DNA of 64,000 nt from NCBI RefSeq assembly GCF_030269605.1, contig NZ_BSTQ01000002.1, positions 124,001 to 188,000 of the forward strand, read 5' to 3'. Under the pieces are notes generated by a model. The model did not search any database and was not told the origin of the DNA. It saw only the letters and a program-made list of their open reading frames with translations. Position numbers and translations under genes: made by a program. This DNA is from Lentzea sp. NBRC 105346. GTDB lineage: Bacteria > Actinomycetota > Actinomycetes > Mycobacteriales > Pseudonocardiaceae. Below, piece after piece: positions 23,980 to 32,198 of the stretch; the first letter of the stretch is position 1, and each line of letters opens with the position of its first letter.

Positions 23980-25155
23980 ATGCAGGACTTCCTGACCGCC
24001 GGGGCGATCCTGATCGTCGGCGGCGCCGCCGTACTGGTGTTGTGGCGCGGGACGCGCAACAAGCAGTCGCTGTCGACCGAGGCGCAACGCGTCACGTACG
24101 AGACGCTGCACACCGCGTGGTCCGCCGCGCCGCCGCTGCGCGCCGGTCTGGTGCCCGACGCCGCGAAGAAGTCCGCGCGGCACCTGCGCACCCTGCTGGA
24201 CACGCCCGCGCTGGCGCTGACCGACGAGACCGAGGTCGTCGCGTGGGAGGGCGTGTCCGAGCACCACGCACAGGACGCCATGGCGCAGGCGGAGGACGTG
24301 TTCCTGACCGGCCGCACGCAGGCGTTCGACATCGGCTGCACCGAGCCGAACTGCCCGATCAACTGCTGCGTGGTCGCGCCGCTGACCGTCGAGGGCCGGG
24401 TCGTCGGGACGCTGGCGGCCTACTCGCGTGAGGCGTCGGCGGGCCTGGTGCGCGCGACGAACCAGGTGGCGCGCTGGGCGGCCGGTCAGCTGGAGCTGGC
24501 CGAGCTTGACCGCTCGCGCACGCGCCTGGTGGAGGCCGAGGTGCGCGCGCTGCGGGCGCAGATCTCGCCGCACTTCATCTACAACTCGTTGTCCGCCATC
24601 GCTTCTTACGTGCGGACGAACCCCGAGCGGGCGCGGACTCTGTTGCTGGACTTCGCGGACTTCACCCGCTACTCGTTCAGGCGACACGGCGACTTCACGA
24701 CGTTGGCGGAAGAACTGAAGTCGATCGACCAGTACCTGGCTTTGGAACGCGCCCGGTTCGGCGAGCGGTTGAAGGTCACTTTGCAGGTGGCGCCCGAGGT
24801 GCTGCCGGTGACCGTGCCGTTCCTTTGCTTGCAGCCGTTGGTGGAAAACGCTGTCCGGCACGGCATGGAGGGCAAGGTCGAGCCGGGGCACATCCAGATC
24901 CACGCGGCGGACGGCGGCGCCGAGGCCGAGATCACCATCGAGGACGACGGCATCGGGATGGACCCCGAAAAACTTCGGCGCACCTTGGCCGGTCAGGTCG
25001 ACGAGTCGGCCGGAATCGGGCTGGGCAATATCGACGAACGGCTGCGCCGCGTCTACGGCGACGAGTACGGACTCGTTGTCGAGACGGCGTGCGGCTTGGG
25101 CACGAAGATCACGGTCCGCGTGCCCAAGTACCACGCGGGCATCAACGGCATGTGA
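23980..25155 (+). CDS. LytS-type sensor histidine kinase
   Basis: The protein has 391 residues: one N-terminal membrane helix (FLTAGAILIVGGAAVLVLW), a GAF-like sensor region (about 60-180), then a His_kinase domain with H198 in ISPHFIYNSL and an ATPase region (PLVENAVRHGMEG, DDGIGM, GIGLGNIDERL). The sensor region has a tight cysteine group (C120, C125, C129, C130 in GCTEPNCPINCC). ATG at 23980 has GTTGAGG upstream; a GTG at 23971 is also possible. It completes an operon with the LytTR regulator and the symporter it probably controls. Confidence 0.88.
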   Translation: MQDFLTAGAILIVGGAAVLVLWRGTRNKQSLSTEAQRVTYETLHTAWSAAPPLRAGLVPDAAKKSARHLRTLLDTPALALTDETEVVAWEGVSEHHAQDAMAQAEDVFLTGRTQAFDIGCTEPNCPINCCVVAPLTVEGRVVGTLAAYSREASAGLVRATNQVARWAAGQLELAELDRSRTRLVEAEVRALRAQISPHFIYNSLSAIASYVRTNPERARTLLLDFADFTRYSFRRHGDFTTLAEELKSIDQYLALERARFGERLKVTLQVAPEVLPVTVPFLCLQPLVENAVRHGMEGKVEPGHIQIHAADGGAEAEITIEDDGIGMDPEKLRRTLAGQVDESAGIGLGNIDERLRRVYGDEYGLVVETACGLGTKITVRVPKYHAGINGM

Positions 25156-25161
25156 TCTCCG

Positions 25162-25512
25162 CTAGAGGAAGCTCCAGGTGACTTTGACCCGGCCTTCGCG
25201 CGTACCGCCGATCTTGTTGAACGCGGCCGGACTGAGGTCGATGTCGCCCTTCTTGCATCCATCACACTTCTGCGTCACCGTGGCCTGCCCAGTGCCTTCG
25301 GGACCGGTGACGGTGATCTTGCTGCCGCACCCGTGTGCTTCGTAGAGCTCGTCGGGGATCGCGGCCGTGTCGTCGAGGAGGCCGGGCAGTCCCGCGCACG
25401 TGGACGGCACGAGGACGTTGAGGCCCGCGGTCCCGTCGATCGCGAAGGCAGGGGTGGCGGTCGATAACAGCAGGAGAAGCACGGCGCATAACGCGGTAGT
25501 TGTTCGTCTCAT
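25162..25512 (-). CDS. Secreted RlpA/expansin-like double-psi beta-barrel protein
   Basis: The protein has 116 residues. A signal peptide (MRRTTTALCAVLLLLLSTATPAFA) is followed by a small domain with VTGPEGTGQATVTQKCDGC and DIDLSPAAFNKIG, the pattern of RlpA-like or barwin/expansin-like barrels, with KVTWSFL at the end. Four cysteines could form two disulfides. Such proteins bind or loosen cell-wall polysaccharide; no enzymatic activity is claimed. It converges on the LytS gene with only six bases between them. Confidence 0.75.
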   Translation of the reverse strand: MRRTTTALCAVLLLLLSTATPAFAIDGTAGLNVLVPSTCAGLPGLLDDTAAIPDELYEAHGCGSKITVTGPEGTGQATVTQKCDGCKKGDIDLSPAAFNKIGGTREGRVKVTWSFL

Positions 25513-25579
25513 GACTAACGAGTCTGCGCTCCCGTGCAGCCCAGGTCGCCTGGCATCACCCGTTCGCGTCGCCGAGCGG

Positions 25580-25816
25580 TCAGGCGGCCAGCGCGTGCAT
25601 CCCCGCGGGAGTCAGCTGGGCGGGCACCCACGTGCCGACCGGCCCCTCGCACTTCGGCGCGACGAGGCCCAGCGCCACCAGCAGCCGGGTCACGCTCTGG
25701 TCGCAGCAGCAGAGGTGGTCGACCCGCAGGTCGGGCTCGCAGCTACGGGTGAGTTCGGCGCGGCCGGCGGCGACAGCGCGGAGCATCGCGATGGCGCGAT
25801 GGGACAGGGTTTCCAT
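25580..25816 (-). CDS. Small cysteine-rich hypothetical protein
   Basis: The protein has 78 residues and starts at ATG 25816 with a good ribosome-binding site (GGAAGGGAG, five bases spacing). The middle has a cysteine cluster (C29-ish, then HLCCCDQ, then KC), and the ends look like parts of a winged-helix fold (SHRAIAMLRAVAAGR; QLTPAGMHAL). It might be a small metal- or redox-binding regulator, but I do not recognise the family. Confidence 0.6.
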   Translation of the reverse strand: METLSHRAIAMLRAVAAGRAELTRSCEPDLRVDHLCCCDQSVTRLLVALGLVAPKCEGPVGTWVPAQLTPAGMHALAA

Positions 25817-25867
25817 GACGACTCCCTTCCATGCGGAGAAGACGCCATCGACGATGTCCCATGACGG

Positions 25868-26482
25868 TTATATTCCGGCGATGTTTTCGGGTGCTCGTTC
25901 GTTGCGGCTGAGCGCCCGGATCACGTTGGTCGCACCGTGCCGCTGTATCGCGATTCGGGAGAGCAGGTCGACCACGGCCTCCACGGCGCCCGGCGGGAAC
26001 TCGGGCGTCTCGACGCCGACGCTGAACGCCAGATCGTCGGCGTGCACGACAAGTTCCATCATGCGGGTGATCAGCAGGTCGTCGGTCGTCAATGAGTACG
26101 GCCCCCAGAACGGCAGCCTGGCGGGGCCGTCGCGGAACTCCAGCTCGCCGATGGCCGCCTCGACCTTTGCCGCCAGGTCCTCGGGACCGTTCGCGGCTAT
26201 GCGTTCGCCGCCTTCGCGGATGCCGGTGTTGAACTGTGAGTCGAGCGGTTCGCCGATCCACTGCGCTCGGTTGTAGTGCTCGAGCAGCGGGATCGTCTCT
26301 TCGGCGGGGACGGTTTTCAGGGCGTCCGGGAGTACGAGGACCTGAAACGCCAGGTGACCGGCGAGCCCGCTGACCCGGAACTCGGGCAGTGCGCTGGGTT
26401 TGTGCCAGTTCGCTTTCACAGCCGGGTTACGAAGGAGAGCTGCGGCGCCGCGGGCCACGGAAACGAAGTCGTCTCTGATCAC
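25868..26482 (-). CDS. Maleylpyruvate-isomerase-fold (DinB-like) mycothiol-dependent enzyme family protein
   Basis: The 204-residue protein is a helical bundle with the metal-site pattern of the MDMPI/DinB group: GLAGHLAF early and MMELVVHADDLAFSVG later (the ExxxH part of the site), followed by a short C-terminal domain. In actinobacteria this family includes mycothiol-dependent S-transferases, although most members have no known substrate. It is monocistronic, or follows the IS5-like gene after a hairpin. Confidence 0.75.
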   Translation of the reverse strand: MIRDDFVSVARGAAALLRNPAVKANWHKPSALPEFRVSGLAGHLAFQVLVLPDALKTVPAEETIPLLEHYNRAQWIGEPLDSQFNTGIREGGERIAANGPEDLAAKVEAAIGELEFRDGPARLPFWGPYSLTTDDLLITRMMELVVHADDLAFSVGVETPEFPPGAVEAVVDLLSRIAIQRHGATNVIRALSRNERAPENIAGI

Positions 26483-26504
26483 TTGTTCAGTGTGCCAAGT
26501 GAAA

Positions 26505-26540
26505 TCGGCCCGGCCGGCATGACTCCACCGACCGGGCCGA
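26505..26540 (-). terminator. Hairpin after the IS5-like gene
   Basis: Nine-base arms TCGGCCCGG and CCGGGCCGA enclose an 18-nt loop between two leftward genes. It probably ends the transcript of the gene at 26554-27339. Confidence 0.55.
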
Positions 26541-26553
26541 AGACTCGGGTAAA

Positions 26554-27339
26554 TCAGCTGGCAGCCTTGGCCGCCCGACGGTCAGCAGCGTCCAGCACAG
26601 CGCGAATCCAGTCGACCTCGTCGGCACCGGTGGCGCCCTCCATGGCAGCGCGACGCAGCCGCACCCACAGCCCGAGGTCGGTCCACTCCTGGAACCGCCG
26701 GTGCACGGTCGGCACAGTCACCCCGAAGGACGCGGGCAAGTGCCGCCACGCACAACCGGACGAGAGCACGAAGACGATCGCGGTGAAGACGGCGCGGTTG
26801 CACACACGGCCGCGGCCGCCGCCCTGGCGGCGGACCTTGGCCGGCGGGATGAGCGGCTCGACGACCGCCCACAGCGACGGCGGCACCAGGCGGGCCGACA
26901 GCTGCTCGATCACGTCACCACGGCCACCGTCGCAGCTGTGCTCGGGCCACGCACCGGGGCGCATCCACGAGTCCTGGCGCGGCGTGCTGCAGTCGGCGTT
27001 CCGTGTGTCCTGGCGGGCGGACTCGGCACGCTGACGCGAACGCAGCAGGGTGGCCAGTGCGGTGTCCTCGGCCGTGGTGCGGCGCTGCGGGACGCCGGCG
27101 TACGCGGACTGCTGCTGCGCGTGCCGGGCGATCTCGGCGCCGACGGTCCGGCGGAACGAGGGGGAACCCGCGAGGCGCGGGTCGACGGGGGCGCCGTAGC
27201 GCTGGGGGACCTGACCGGATGCGTGCGGCCCGGCCGGCACATGCCTCGGGGGAAGCGGCCGTTGCGGCGCTTGGCGTGGCGGTACCTGCCGCGCGAGGCG
27301 TGGGTCGGGGGTGCGAGCTGCGAACTGTGACTCGGTCAT
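26554..27339 (-). CDS. IS5-family transposase N-terminal (DUF4096) domain with a Pro/Arg-rich extension
   Basis: The protein has 261 residues. The C-terminal half (about 135-245) is the DNA-binding first part of IS5-type transposases: LWAVVEPLIPP, GGRGRVCNRAVFTAIVFVLS, SGCAWRHLP and VPTVHRRFQEWTDLG. The first 130 residues are a Pro, Arg and Gln-rich extension unlike a transposase. No catalytic DDE partner frame follows, and no terminal inverted repeats were seen. The start has GGAGG seven bases upstream. It looks like a captured transposase domain now used as a DNA-binding protein, rather than a live element. Confidence 0.72.
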   Translation of the reverse strand: MTESQFAARTPDPRLARQVPPRQAPQRPLPPRHVPAGPHASGQVPQRYGAPVDPRLAGSPSFRRTVGAEIARHAQQQSAYAGVPQRRTTAEDTALATLLRSRQRAESARQDTRNADCSTPRQDSWMRPGAWPEHSCDGGRGDVIEQLSARLVPPSLWAVVEPLIPPAKVRRQGGGRGRVCNRAVFTAIVFVLSSGCAWRHLPASFGVTVPTVHRRFQEWTDLGLWVRLRRAAMEGATGADEVDWIRAVLDAADRRAAKAAS

Positions 27340-27549
27340 TTGGGGTCCTCCGCCAGGACTTCTACCGTTCAGGTGACTGCGATCACAGTAGGAAGCGTCC
27401 GGAGAAACAGGTAAGTAGGTAGGCCATCCCCGGCGACGAGCGGGGCGGGTATCGCGGCACGTGGTAAGACGTACTGAGACGAGCGGACGCGCACCTGCGA
27501 CGAACGGATAGACGGTCGTTTCCCGTCAAACGCCACTGGTCGGTGAGAT

Positions 27550-28380
27550 ATGGTCCGAAGCGTGAAGCTCTTGGCCACCAGCGACCTCCACGTCTCCTAC
27601 CAGGACAACCGTCATGTTGTGGAGACGATGCGTCCGTCGTCCGACGACGACTGGCTGATCATCGCTGGCGACATCGGCGAACGGTTCACCGACATCGAGT
27701 GGACCCTCACGACGCTGCAGAAGCATTTCGCGAAGCTGGTCTGGTCGCCGGGCAACCACGAGCTGTGGACCACGAAGGACGACGCGGTCCAGTCGCGCGG
27801 CGAGGTTCGCTACAAGCAACTCGTCGAGCTGTGCCGCGGCCTGGGCGTCGTCACGCCGGAGGATCCGTACGAGGTCTTCGACGGCGAGGGCGGGCCGGTC
27901 ACCGTGTGCCCGCTGTTCATCGGCTACGACTACACGTGGCGCCCGAAGGGCACGCACGACACGACGAGCGCGCTGAAGGCCGCCCACGACGCGGGCGTGG
28001 TGTGCACGGACGAGTACTTCCTGCACCACGAGCCGTACGCCTCACGCGCCGAGTGGTGCGCCGCACGCGTCGAGGAGACCGCGCAACGACTGTCCGCGGT
28101 CGAGGGACCGACGGTGCTGATCAACCACTACCCGCTCGTGCGCGACCCCACGTTCGTCCTGCGCTACCCCGAGTTCGCGCTGTGGTGCGGAACGGATGCG
28201 ACCGCCGACTGGCACCTGCGGTTCAACTGCAGGGAGATGGTCTACGGGCACCTGCACATTCCGCGCACCACCTGGTACGACGGCGTACGGTTCGACGAGG
28301 TCTCGCTGGGCTACCCGCGCGAGTGGCAGCCGCGCGGCGACCGGCAGGTCCTTCTCCACGACGTGCTGCGGGAGTCCTAG
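27550..28380 (+). CDS. Metallophosphoesterase, calcineurin-like
   Basis: The 276-residue protein carries the full two-metal motif series: TSDLHVS, AGDIGE, SPGNHELW, INHYPL and YGHLHIP. The next gene, a PPTase, begins within its stop codon (TAGTG). This phosphoesterase-PPTase pairing is common in actinobacteria, as I recall it, although why they travel together is not known to me. GTG at 27562 is an alternative start. Confidence 0.85.
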   Translation: MVRSVKLLATSDLHVSYQDNRHVVETMRPSSDDDWLIIAGDIGERFTDIEWTLTTLQKHFAKLVWSPGNHELWTTKDDAVQSRGEVRYKQLVELCRGLGVVTPEDPYEVFDGEGGPVTVCPLFIGYDYTWRPKGTHDTTSALKAAHDAGVVCTDEYFLHHEPYASRAEWCAARVEETAQRLSAVEGPTVLINHYPLVRDPTFVLRYPEFALWCGTDATADWHLRFNCREMVYGHLHIPRTTWYDGVRFDEVSLGYPREWQPRGDRQVLLHDVLRES

Positions 28381-29015
28381 TGCTGAAGGAGTTGCTGCCG
28401 CCGCCGATCGCGGCGGTGGAGCGGTTCGACGACGCCGAGATCACCCTCTTCCCCGAGGAGGAGGCCGTGCTGGGCAAGGCCGTCGAGAAGCGCCGCCGCG
28501 AGTTCAGCACCGCTCGCTGGTGCGCGCGCGAGGCGTTGAACGTCCTGGGCCTCCCGCCGTCGCCGATCCTGCCCGGTCCCAAGCGTGAGCCGCTGTGGCC
28601 GACCGGCATCGTCGGCGCCATCACGCACTGCACCGGGTATCGGGCCGTCGCACTGGCCCGCGGCACGGACTTCGCGACGATCGGCATCGACGCCGAGCCG
28701 CACGCGCCCGCGCCGGACGGCGTGCTGAAGGCGATCGCCGTGCAGACCGAGCTCGACCGGATGCCGAAGCTCGAGGCCATCGATCCCACCGTGTGCTGGG
28801 ACCGGTTGCTGTTCAGCGCCAAGGAGTCCGTCTACAAGGCGTGGTACCCGGTGGCGAAGCGCTGGCTCGGGTTCGAGGACGCCGACATCACGCTCGACCC
28901 CGGCGGCACGTTCGAGGCGCGCATCCTGCTGCCCGACGCACCCGTGAGCGGGTACAGCGGCCGGTGGATCGTTCGCGACGGCATCCTGCTGACCGCTATC
29001 GCCGTGCCGGCCTGA
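28380..29015 (+). CDS. 4'-phosphopantetheinyl transferase, EntD/Sfp-like
   Basis: The protein has 211 residues. The GTG start overlaps the phosphoesterase stop by one base. Hallmarks are GAITHCTGY, the magnesium motif GIDAEPH and FSAKESVYKAWYP. It transfers phosphopantetheine from CoA to carrier-domain serines. It is the only full PPTase in the window, so it may serve the five visible ACPs of the lipid cluster 8.5 kb upstream; it may equally be the general enzyme of the genome. Confidence 0.9.
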   Translation: MLKELLPPPIAAVERFDDAEITLFPEEEAVLGKAVEKRRREFSTARWCAREALNVLGLPPSPILPGPKREPLWPTGIVGAITHCTGYRAVALARGTDFATIGIDAEPHAPAPDGVLKAIAVQTELDRMPKLEAIDPTVCWDRLLFSAKESVYKAWYPVAKRWLGFEDADITLDPGGTFEARILLPDAPVSGYSGRWIVRDGILLTAIAVPA

Positions 29016-29054
29016 CCTGAGTCCCAACACCCTCAGGTCGCTCGCCGCAGCCCA

Positions 29055-29081
29055 TTGACAAAAAGTTTTTTGACGTAAAGA
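29055..29081 (+). promoter_or_regulatory. Promoter/operator of the ArsR-family gene
   Basis: TTGACA at 29055-29060 and TAAAGA at 29076-29081 fit -35 and -10 boxes with a short 15-bp spacer. Between them CAAAAAGTTTTTTG is a near-perfect palindrome, suited to binding the dimeric ArsR-type product of the next gene. Confidence 0.55.
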
Positions 29082-29093
29082 CTGGTTTTCGCC

Positions 29094-29657
29094 ATGAGAG
29101 ATGTCGTCTACCTCGATCAGATCGAGCAGGCCGAGGCCCTGCTCAAGCCGCAGCGGATCGAAGTGCTGCGGCACCTCGCCGAGCCCCGGTCGTGCACCGA
29201 GGTGGCGGTGGAGCTCGACCAGACCCCGCAGCGGGTCTACTACCACGTGAAACGCCTGCTCGAGGCCGGTCTCGTCCGGCTGGTGGCCGAGCGCCGGGTG
29301 CGCGGGATCAACGAGGGCATCTACCAGGCGGCCGGCCGGTCGTACTGGCTGTCCCCGAGCCTCGTGGGCCGGATCGGGCTGCGGCAGACCCGCGACCAGC
29401 TCAGCCTGGGCTACCTGGTCGACCTGATGGAGGACGTGCAGGCGGACGTCGCCGCGCTCGACCTCACCCGGCCGGACCTGCCGTCGATCGGCGTGTCCGG
29501 CGAGATCCGGGTGCGCCCGGAGCAACGCAAGGCGTTCCTCGACGAGTTGCAGCAGTCGTTGCAGGACCTGTTCACCCGCTACGGCGGCGCCGAAGGCGAC
29601 GCGTTCCGCCTGGCCGTCGCCTGCTATCCCAAGGGAGATCCCGATGACCGAACCTGA
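29094..29657 (+). CDS. ArsR-family winged-helix regulator
   Basis: The protein has 187 residues. The N-terminal 80 residues are a winged helix (LLKPQRIEVLRHLAEPRSC, QRVYYHVKRLLEAGLVRL); the rest is a longer effector part without the metal-binding cysteines of metal sensors. Its last 14 bases overlap the AHSA1-domain gene, the usual ArsR-SRPBCC pair, in which the regulator represses its own operon. Confidence 0.85.
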   Translation: MRDVVYLDQIEQAEALLKPQRIEVLRHLAEPRSCTEVAVELDQTPQRVYYHVKRLLEAGLVRLVAERRVRGINEGIYQAAGRSYWLSPSLVGRIGLRQTRDQLSLGYLVDLMEDVQADVAALDLTRPDLPSIGVSGEIRVRPEQRKAFLDELQQSLQDLFTRYGGAEGDAFRLAVACYPKGDPDDRT

Positions 29658-30528
29658 CATGCGTCTGACCGCCGTCGTCGCGGCGCCGCTGAAGCTCACG
29701 TACGAGGCGCTGACCGATCCGGCCGCGCTGCGCGTCTGGCTGGCCGAGCACGCCGAGGTCGACCTGCCCGGCAAGTACGAGTTCTGGGGCCGCTTCACAC
29801 CGGACGGTGCCGAGCCGCACCAGCGCGTGCTGCACGTGGACGACCACACCATCCGGTTCGGCTGGACCGTGGAGGGCGTGGAGGCCACGGTGGAGTTCGC
29901 GTTGGCCGAGGACGAGGAAGGCACGCTGGTCACGCTGAGCCACAGCGACCTGCCCAGCTTCGAGGACATCATTCACGACCGGGCCGGTGCCCGTGGCGCG
30001 CTGCAGACGTTCTGGTCGCTGGCGATCGCCAACCTGGCCGACTATGTGGCCGGGCGCGAGCTGACCCCGATGGTCGACTTCACGTCGAGGGAACTGAGCA
30101 CGTCGGTCGTCATCGACGCGGCACCGGAGCAGGTGTTCGACTCGATGATCCAGCCGGAGGTGTTCGAGAAGTGGTTTGGTGCCAAGGTGGACATCGAGCC
30201 CTATCTGGGCGGCCGCTTCGCGATGGGCGGGTTCGAGGTGGACCCCGGCGGGGCCAAGTTCGTCGAGTTCGAACCGGGCCGCAAGGCGGCGCTGCGGTTC
30301 GTCGACAACGAGACCACCACCTGGGAGCTGGAAGGCTCGGAGGGCAAGACCCGGCTCACCCTGGTGCACAGCGGGTTCGACCCCGACAACCCGCCTTATG
30401 CCGCGTGGGGCGGCTGGCTGAGCGGCGTCGCCGGGCTGCGGCGCTACCACGAGCTGCCGGGCACGCGTCAGATCTGGCGCCAGGTCGACGTCGCCGGCAT
30501 TCCCGAGGGCATCCTGGTGACCGACTGA
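29644..30528 (+). CDS. Double SRPBCC/AHSA1-domain protein
   Basis: The 294-residue protein has two AHSA1-type domains in tandem. The first (about 5-140) has APLKLTYEALTDPAALRVWL; the second (about 150-285) has APEQVFDSMIQPEVFEKWFGA and GGRFAMGG. Both are START-like hydrophobic-pocket folds that bind small ligands. Overlap with the ArsR gene implies coupled expression. No substrate can be named. Confidence 0.8.
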   Translation: MTEPDMRLTAVVAAPLKLTYEALTDPAALRVWLAEHAEVDLPGKYEFWGRFTPDGAEPHQRVLHVDDHTIRFGWTVEGVEATVEFALAEDEEGTLVTLSHSDLPSFEDIIHDRAGARGALQTFWSLAIANLADYVAGRELTPMVDFTSRELSTSVVIDAAPEQVFDSMIQPEVFEKWFGAKVDIEPYLGGRFAMGGFEVDPGGAKFVEFEPGRKAALRFVDNETTTWELEGSEGKTRLTLVHSGFDPDNPPYAAWGGWLSGVAGLRRYHELPGTRQIWRQVDVAGIPEGILVTD

Positions 30529-30575
30529 CGAGATCGCGCTGACGAGATCGCGCCCCGGAACCCGTTCCGGGGCGC
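30525..30575 (+). terminator. 14-bp tandem repeat and terminator hairpin after the ArsR/AHSA1 operon
   Basis: CTGACGAGATCGCG occurs twice in tandem (30525-30538, 30539-30552), the first copy covering the stop codon. A hairpin with arms GCGCCCCGGAA and TTCCGGGGCGC (30550-30575) follows, with a CGTTTTG run shortly after, so it probably acts as the terminator. Confidence 0.65.
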
Positions 30576-30668
30576 TCCCGCGCCGTTTTGAGGACTGCAC
30601 ACGGCTGTCGGATTGATCAACCATGGTGCACAGTGGTGGGGTGAAGCCTCGACCGCGAGGAGGCAGCC

Positions 30669-32144
30669 ATGGGTGAGGACGTCGCCAAGCACGAGTTCAC
30701 CCGAGAGGACCGGACGCGGTATCGCACGAAGGTGCGCCGATGCCTCGACGTGTTCGCCCGGATGCTGCGCGACTCCCGGTTCGAGTTCGAACGGCCGATG
30801 ACTGGCCTGGAGATCGAGCTCAACCTCATCGACGAGCACGGCGACCCGGCCATGAAGAACCACGAGGCCCTCGAGGTCATCGACGACCCGGACTTCGTCA
30901 CCGAGCTCGGCCAGTGGAACCTCGAGATCAACGTGGCGCCGCGCCGGCTCGCCGGCGGCGGCATCACGGCGTTCGAGGAGACCGTGCGGCGCAGCCTCAA
31001 CGACGCCGAGAAGAAGGCCCGCGGGGTCGGCGCGCACATGGTGGTCAACGGGATCCTGCCGACGCTGCGGGCCAGGCACCTCAACCCGGAGCAGCTGTCC
31101 AGCAACCCGCGGTACGCGTTGCTCAACGAGCAGGTGCTGGCGCAGCGGGGCGAGGACCTGCAGATCGCGATCGACGGCGTGGAACGGCTGCACCTCACCG
31201 CGAACTCGATCGTGCCCGAGGCCGCGTGCACCAGCACCCAGTTCCACCTTCAGGTCAGCCCCGAGCAGTTCCCCGCCTACTGGAATGCGGCGCAGGCCAT
31301 CGCGGGCGTGCAGGTGGCGCTCGGCGCGAACTCGCCGTTCTTCCTCGGCAAGGAGCTGTGGCGCGAGACGCGCATCGCGTTGTTCCAGCAGGCCACGGAC
31401 ACGCGTGGCGACGAGCTGAAGGCGCAGGGCGTCCGCCCGCGCGTGTGGTTCGGCGAACGGTGGATCAACTCGATCTTCGACCTGTTCGAGGAGAACGTCC
31501 GGTACTTCCCCGCGCTGCTGCCGATCTGCGAGGACGAGGATCCGGTCGACGTGCTCGACCGCGGCGACGTGCCGAAGCTGTCCGAGCTGCGGCTGCACAA
31601 CGGCACGATCTACCGGTGGAACCGGCCAGTGTACGACGTGGTTCGCGACAAGCCGCACCTGCGCGTCGAGAACCGCACGCTGCCGGCGGGCCCGACCGTT
31701 GTGGACACCCTGGCGAACGGCGCGCTCTACTTCGGACTCGTCCGCGCGCTCGCCGAGGACGAGCGTCCACTGTGGTCACAGATGAGCTTCAGCGCCGCCG
31801 AGGAGAACTTCTACGCGGGCGCCCGCAACGGCATGGACGCGCAGATGTACTGGCCGGGCGTCGGCACCGTCCCGGTCGTCGAACTCGTGCTGCGCAGGCT
31901 TCTTCCGTTGGCACACGAGGGACTGATCCGGTGGGGTGTGGACAGCACGGAACGGGACCGGCTCCTCGGCGTGATCGAGCAGCGCGCCCTCGCGGGTGTC
32001 AACGGGGCGACGTGGCAGGCCCGTGAGTTCCACAAGCTTTACGACCACAGCCACCTCGACCGGGCCGACGCGTTGCGCACGATGCTGCGCACCTACGTGG
32101 AACTCATGCACGCCAACGAACCGGTCCACACCTGGCCGCTATGA
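30669..32144 (+). CDS. Glutamate-cysteine ligase family (GCS2-type) protein
   Basis: The 491-residue protein shows the GCS2 pattern: a conserved glutamate-rich first strand (GLEIELNLID), ELGQWNLEINVAPR, ACTSTQFHLQ and GANSPFF. The family joins glutamate and cysteine or similar amines by an ATP-dependent reaction. Actinobacteria use mycothiol instead of glutathione, so this member may act in another gamma-glutamyl product, ergothioneine or gamma-glutamylcysteine. GAGGAGG precedes the ATG. It ends at a strong hairpin shared with the convergent cellulase gene. Confidence 0.82.
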   Translation: MGEDVAKHEFTREDRTRYRTKVRRCLDVFARMLRDSRFEFERPMTGLEIELNLIDEHGDPAMKNHEALEVIDDPDFVTELGQWNLEINVAPRRLAGGGITAFEETVRRSLNDAEKKARGVGAHMVVNGILPTLRARHLNPEQLSSNPRYALLNEQVLAQRGEDLQIAIDGVERLHLTANSIVPEAACTSTQFHLQVSPEQFPAYWNAAQAIAGVQVALGANSPFFLGKELWRETRIALFQQATDTRGDELKAQGVRPRVWFGERWINSIFDLFEENVRYFPALLPICEDEDPVDVLDRGDVPKLSELRLHNGTIYRWNRPVYDVVRDKPHLRVENRTLPAGPTVVDTLANGALYFGLVRALAEDERPLWSQMSFSAAEENFYAGARNGMDAQMYWPGVGTVPVVELVLRRLLPLAHEGLIRWGVDSTERDRLLGVIEQRALAGVNGATWQAREFHKLYDHSHLDRADALRTMLRTYVELMHANEPVHTWPL

Positions 32145-32147
32145 CAG

Positions 32148-32193
32148 TCGTGAGTGGTTTCCGTCGCTATGGCAACGGAAACCACTCACGACC
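32148..32193. terminator. Perfect hairpin between convergent genes
   Basis: Arms of 18 bases (32148-32165 and 32176-32193; outer part GTCGTGAGTGG) enclose a 10-nt loop. It lies four bases after the ligase stop and five bases before the end of the cellulase gene, so it can terminate both. It belongs to the family of long hairpins seen across the window. Confidence 0.75.
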
Positions 32194-32198
32194 GGTTG

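Noticed and set aside
26505-27400. Complete insertion sequence around the IS5-like gene
   Set aside because: No catalytic DDE half, terminal inverted repeats or target duplication could be found; the hairpin at 26505 looks like a terminator.
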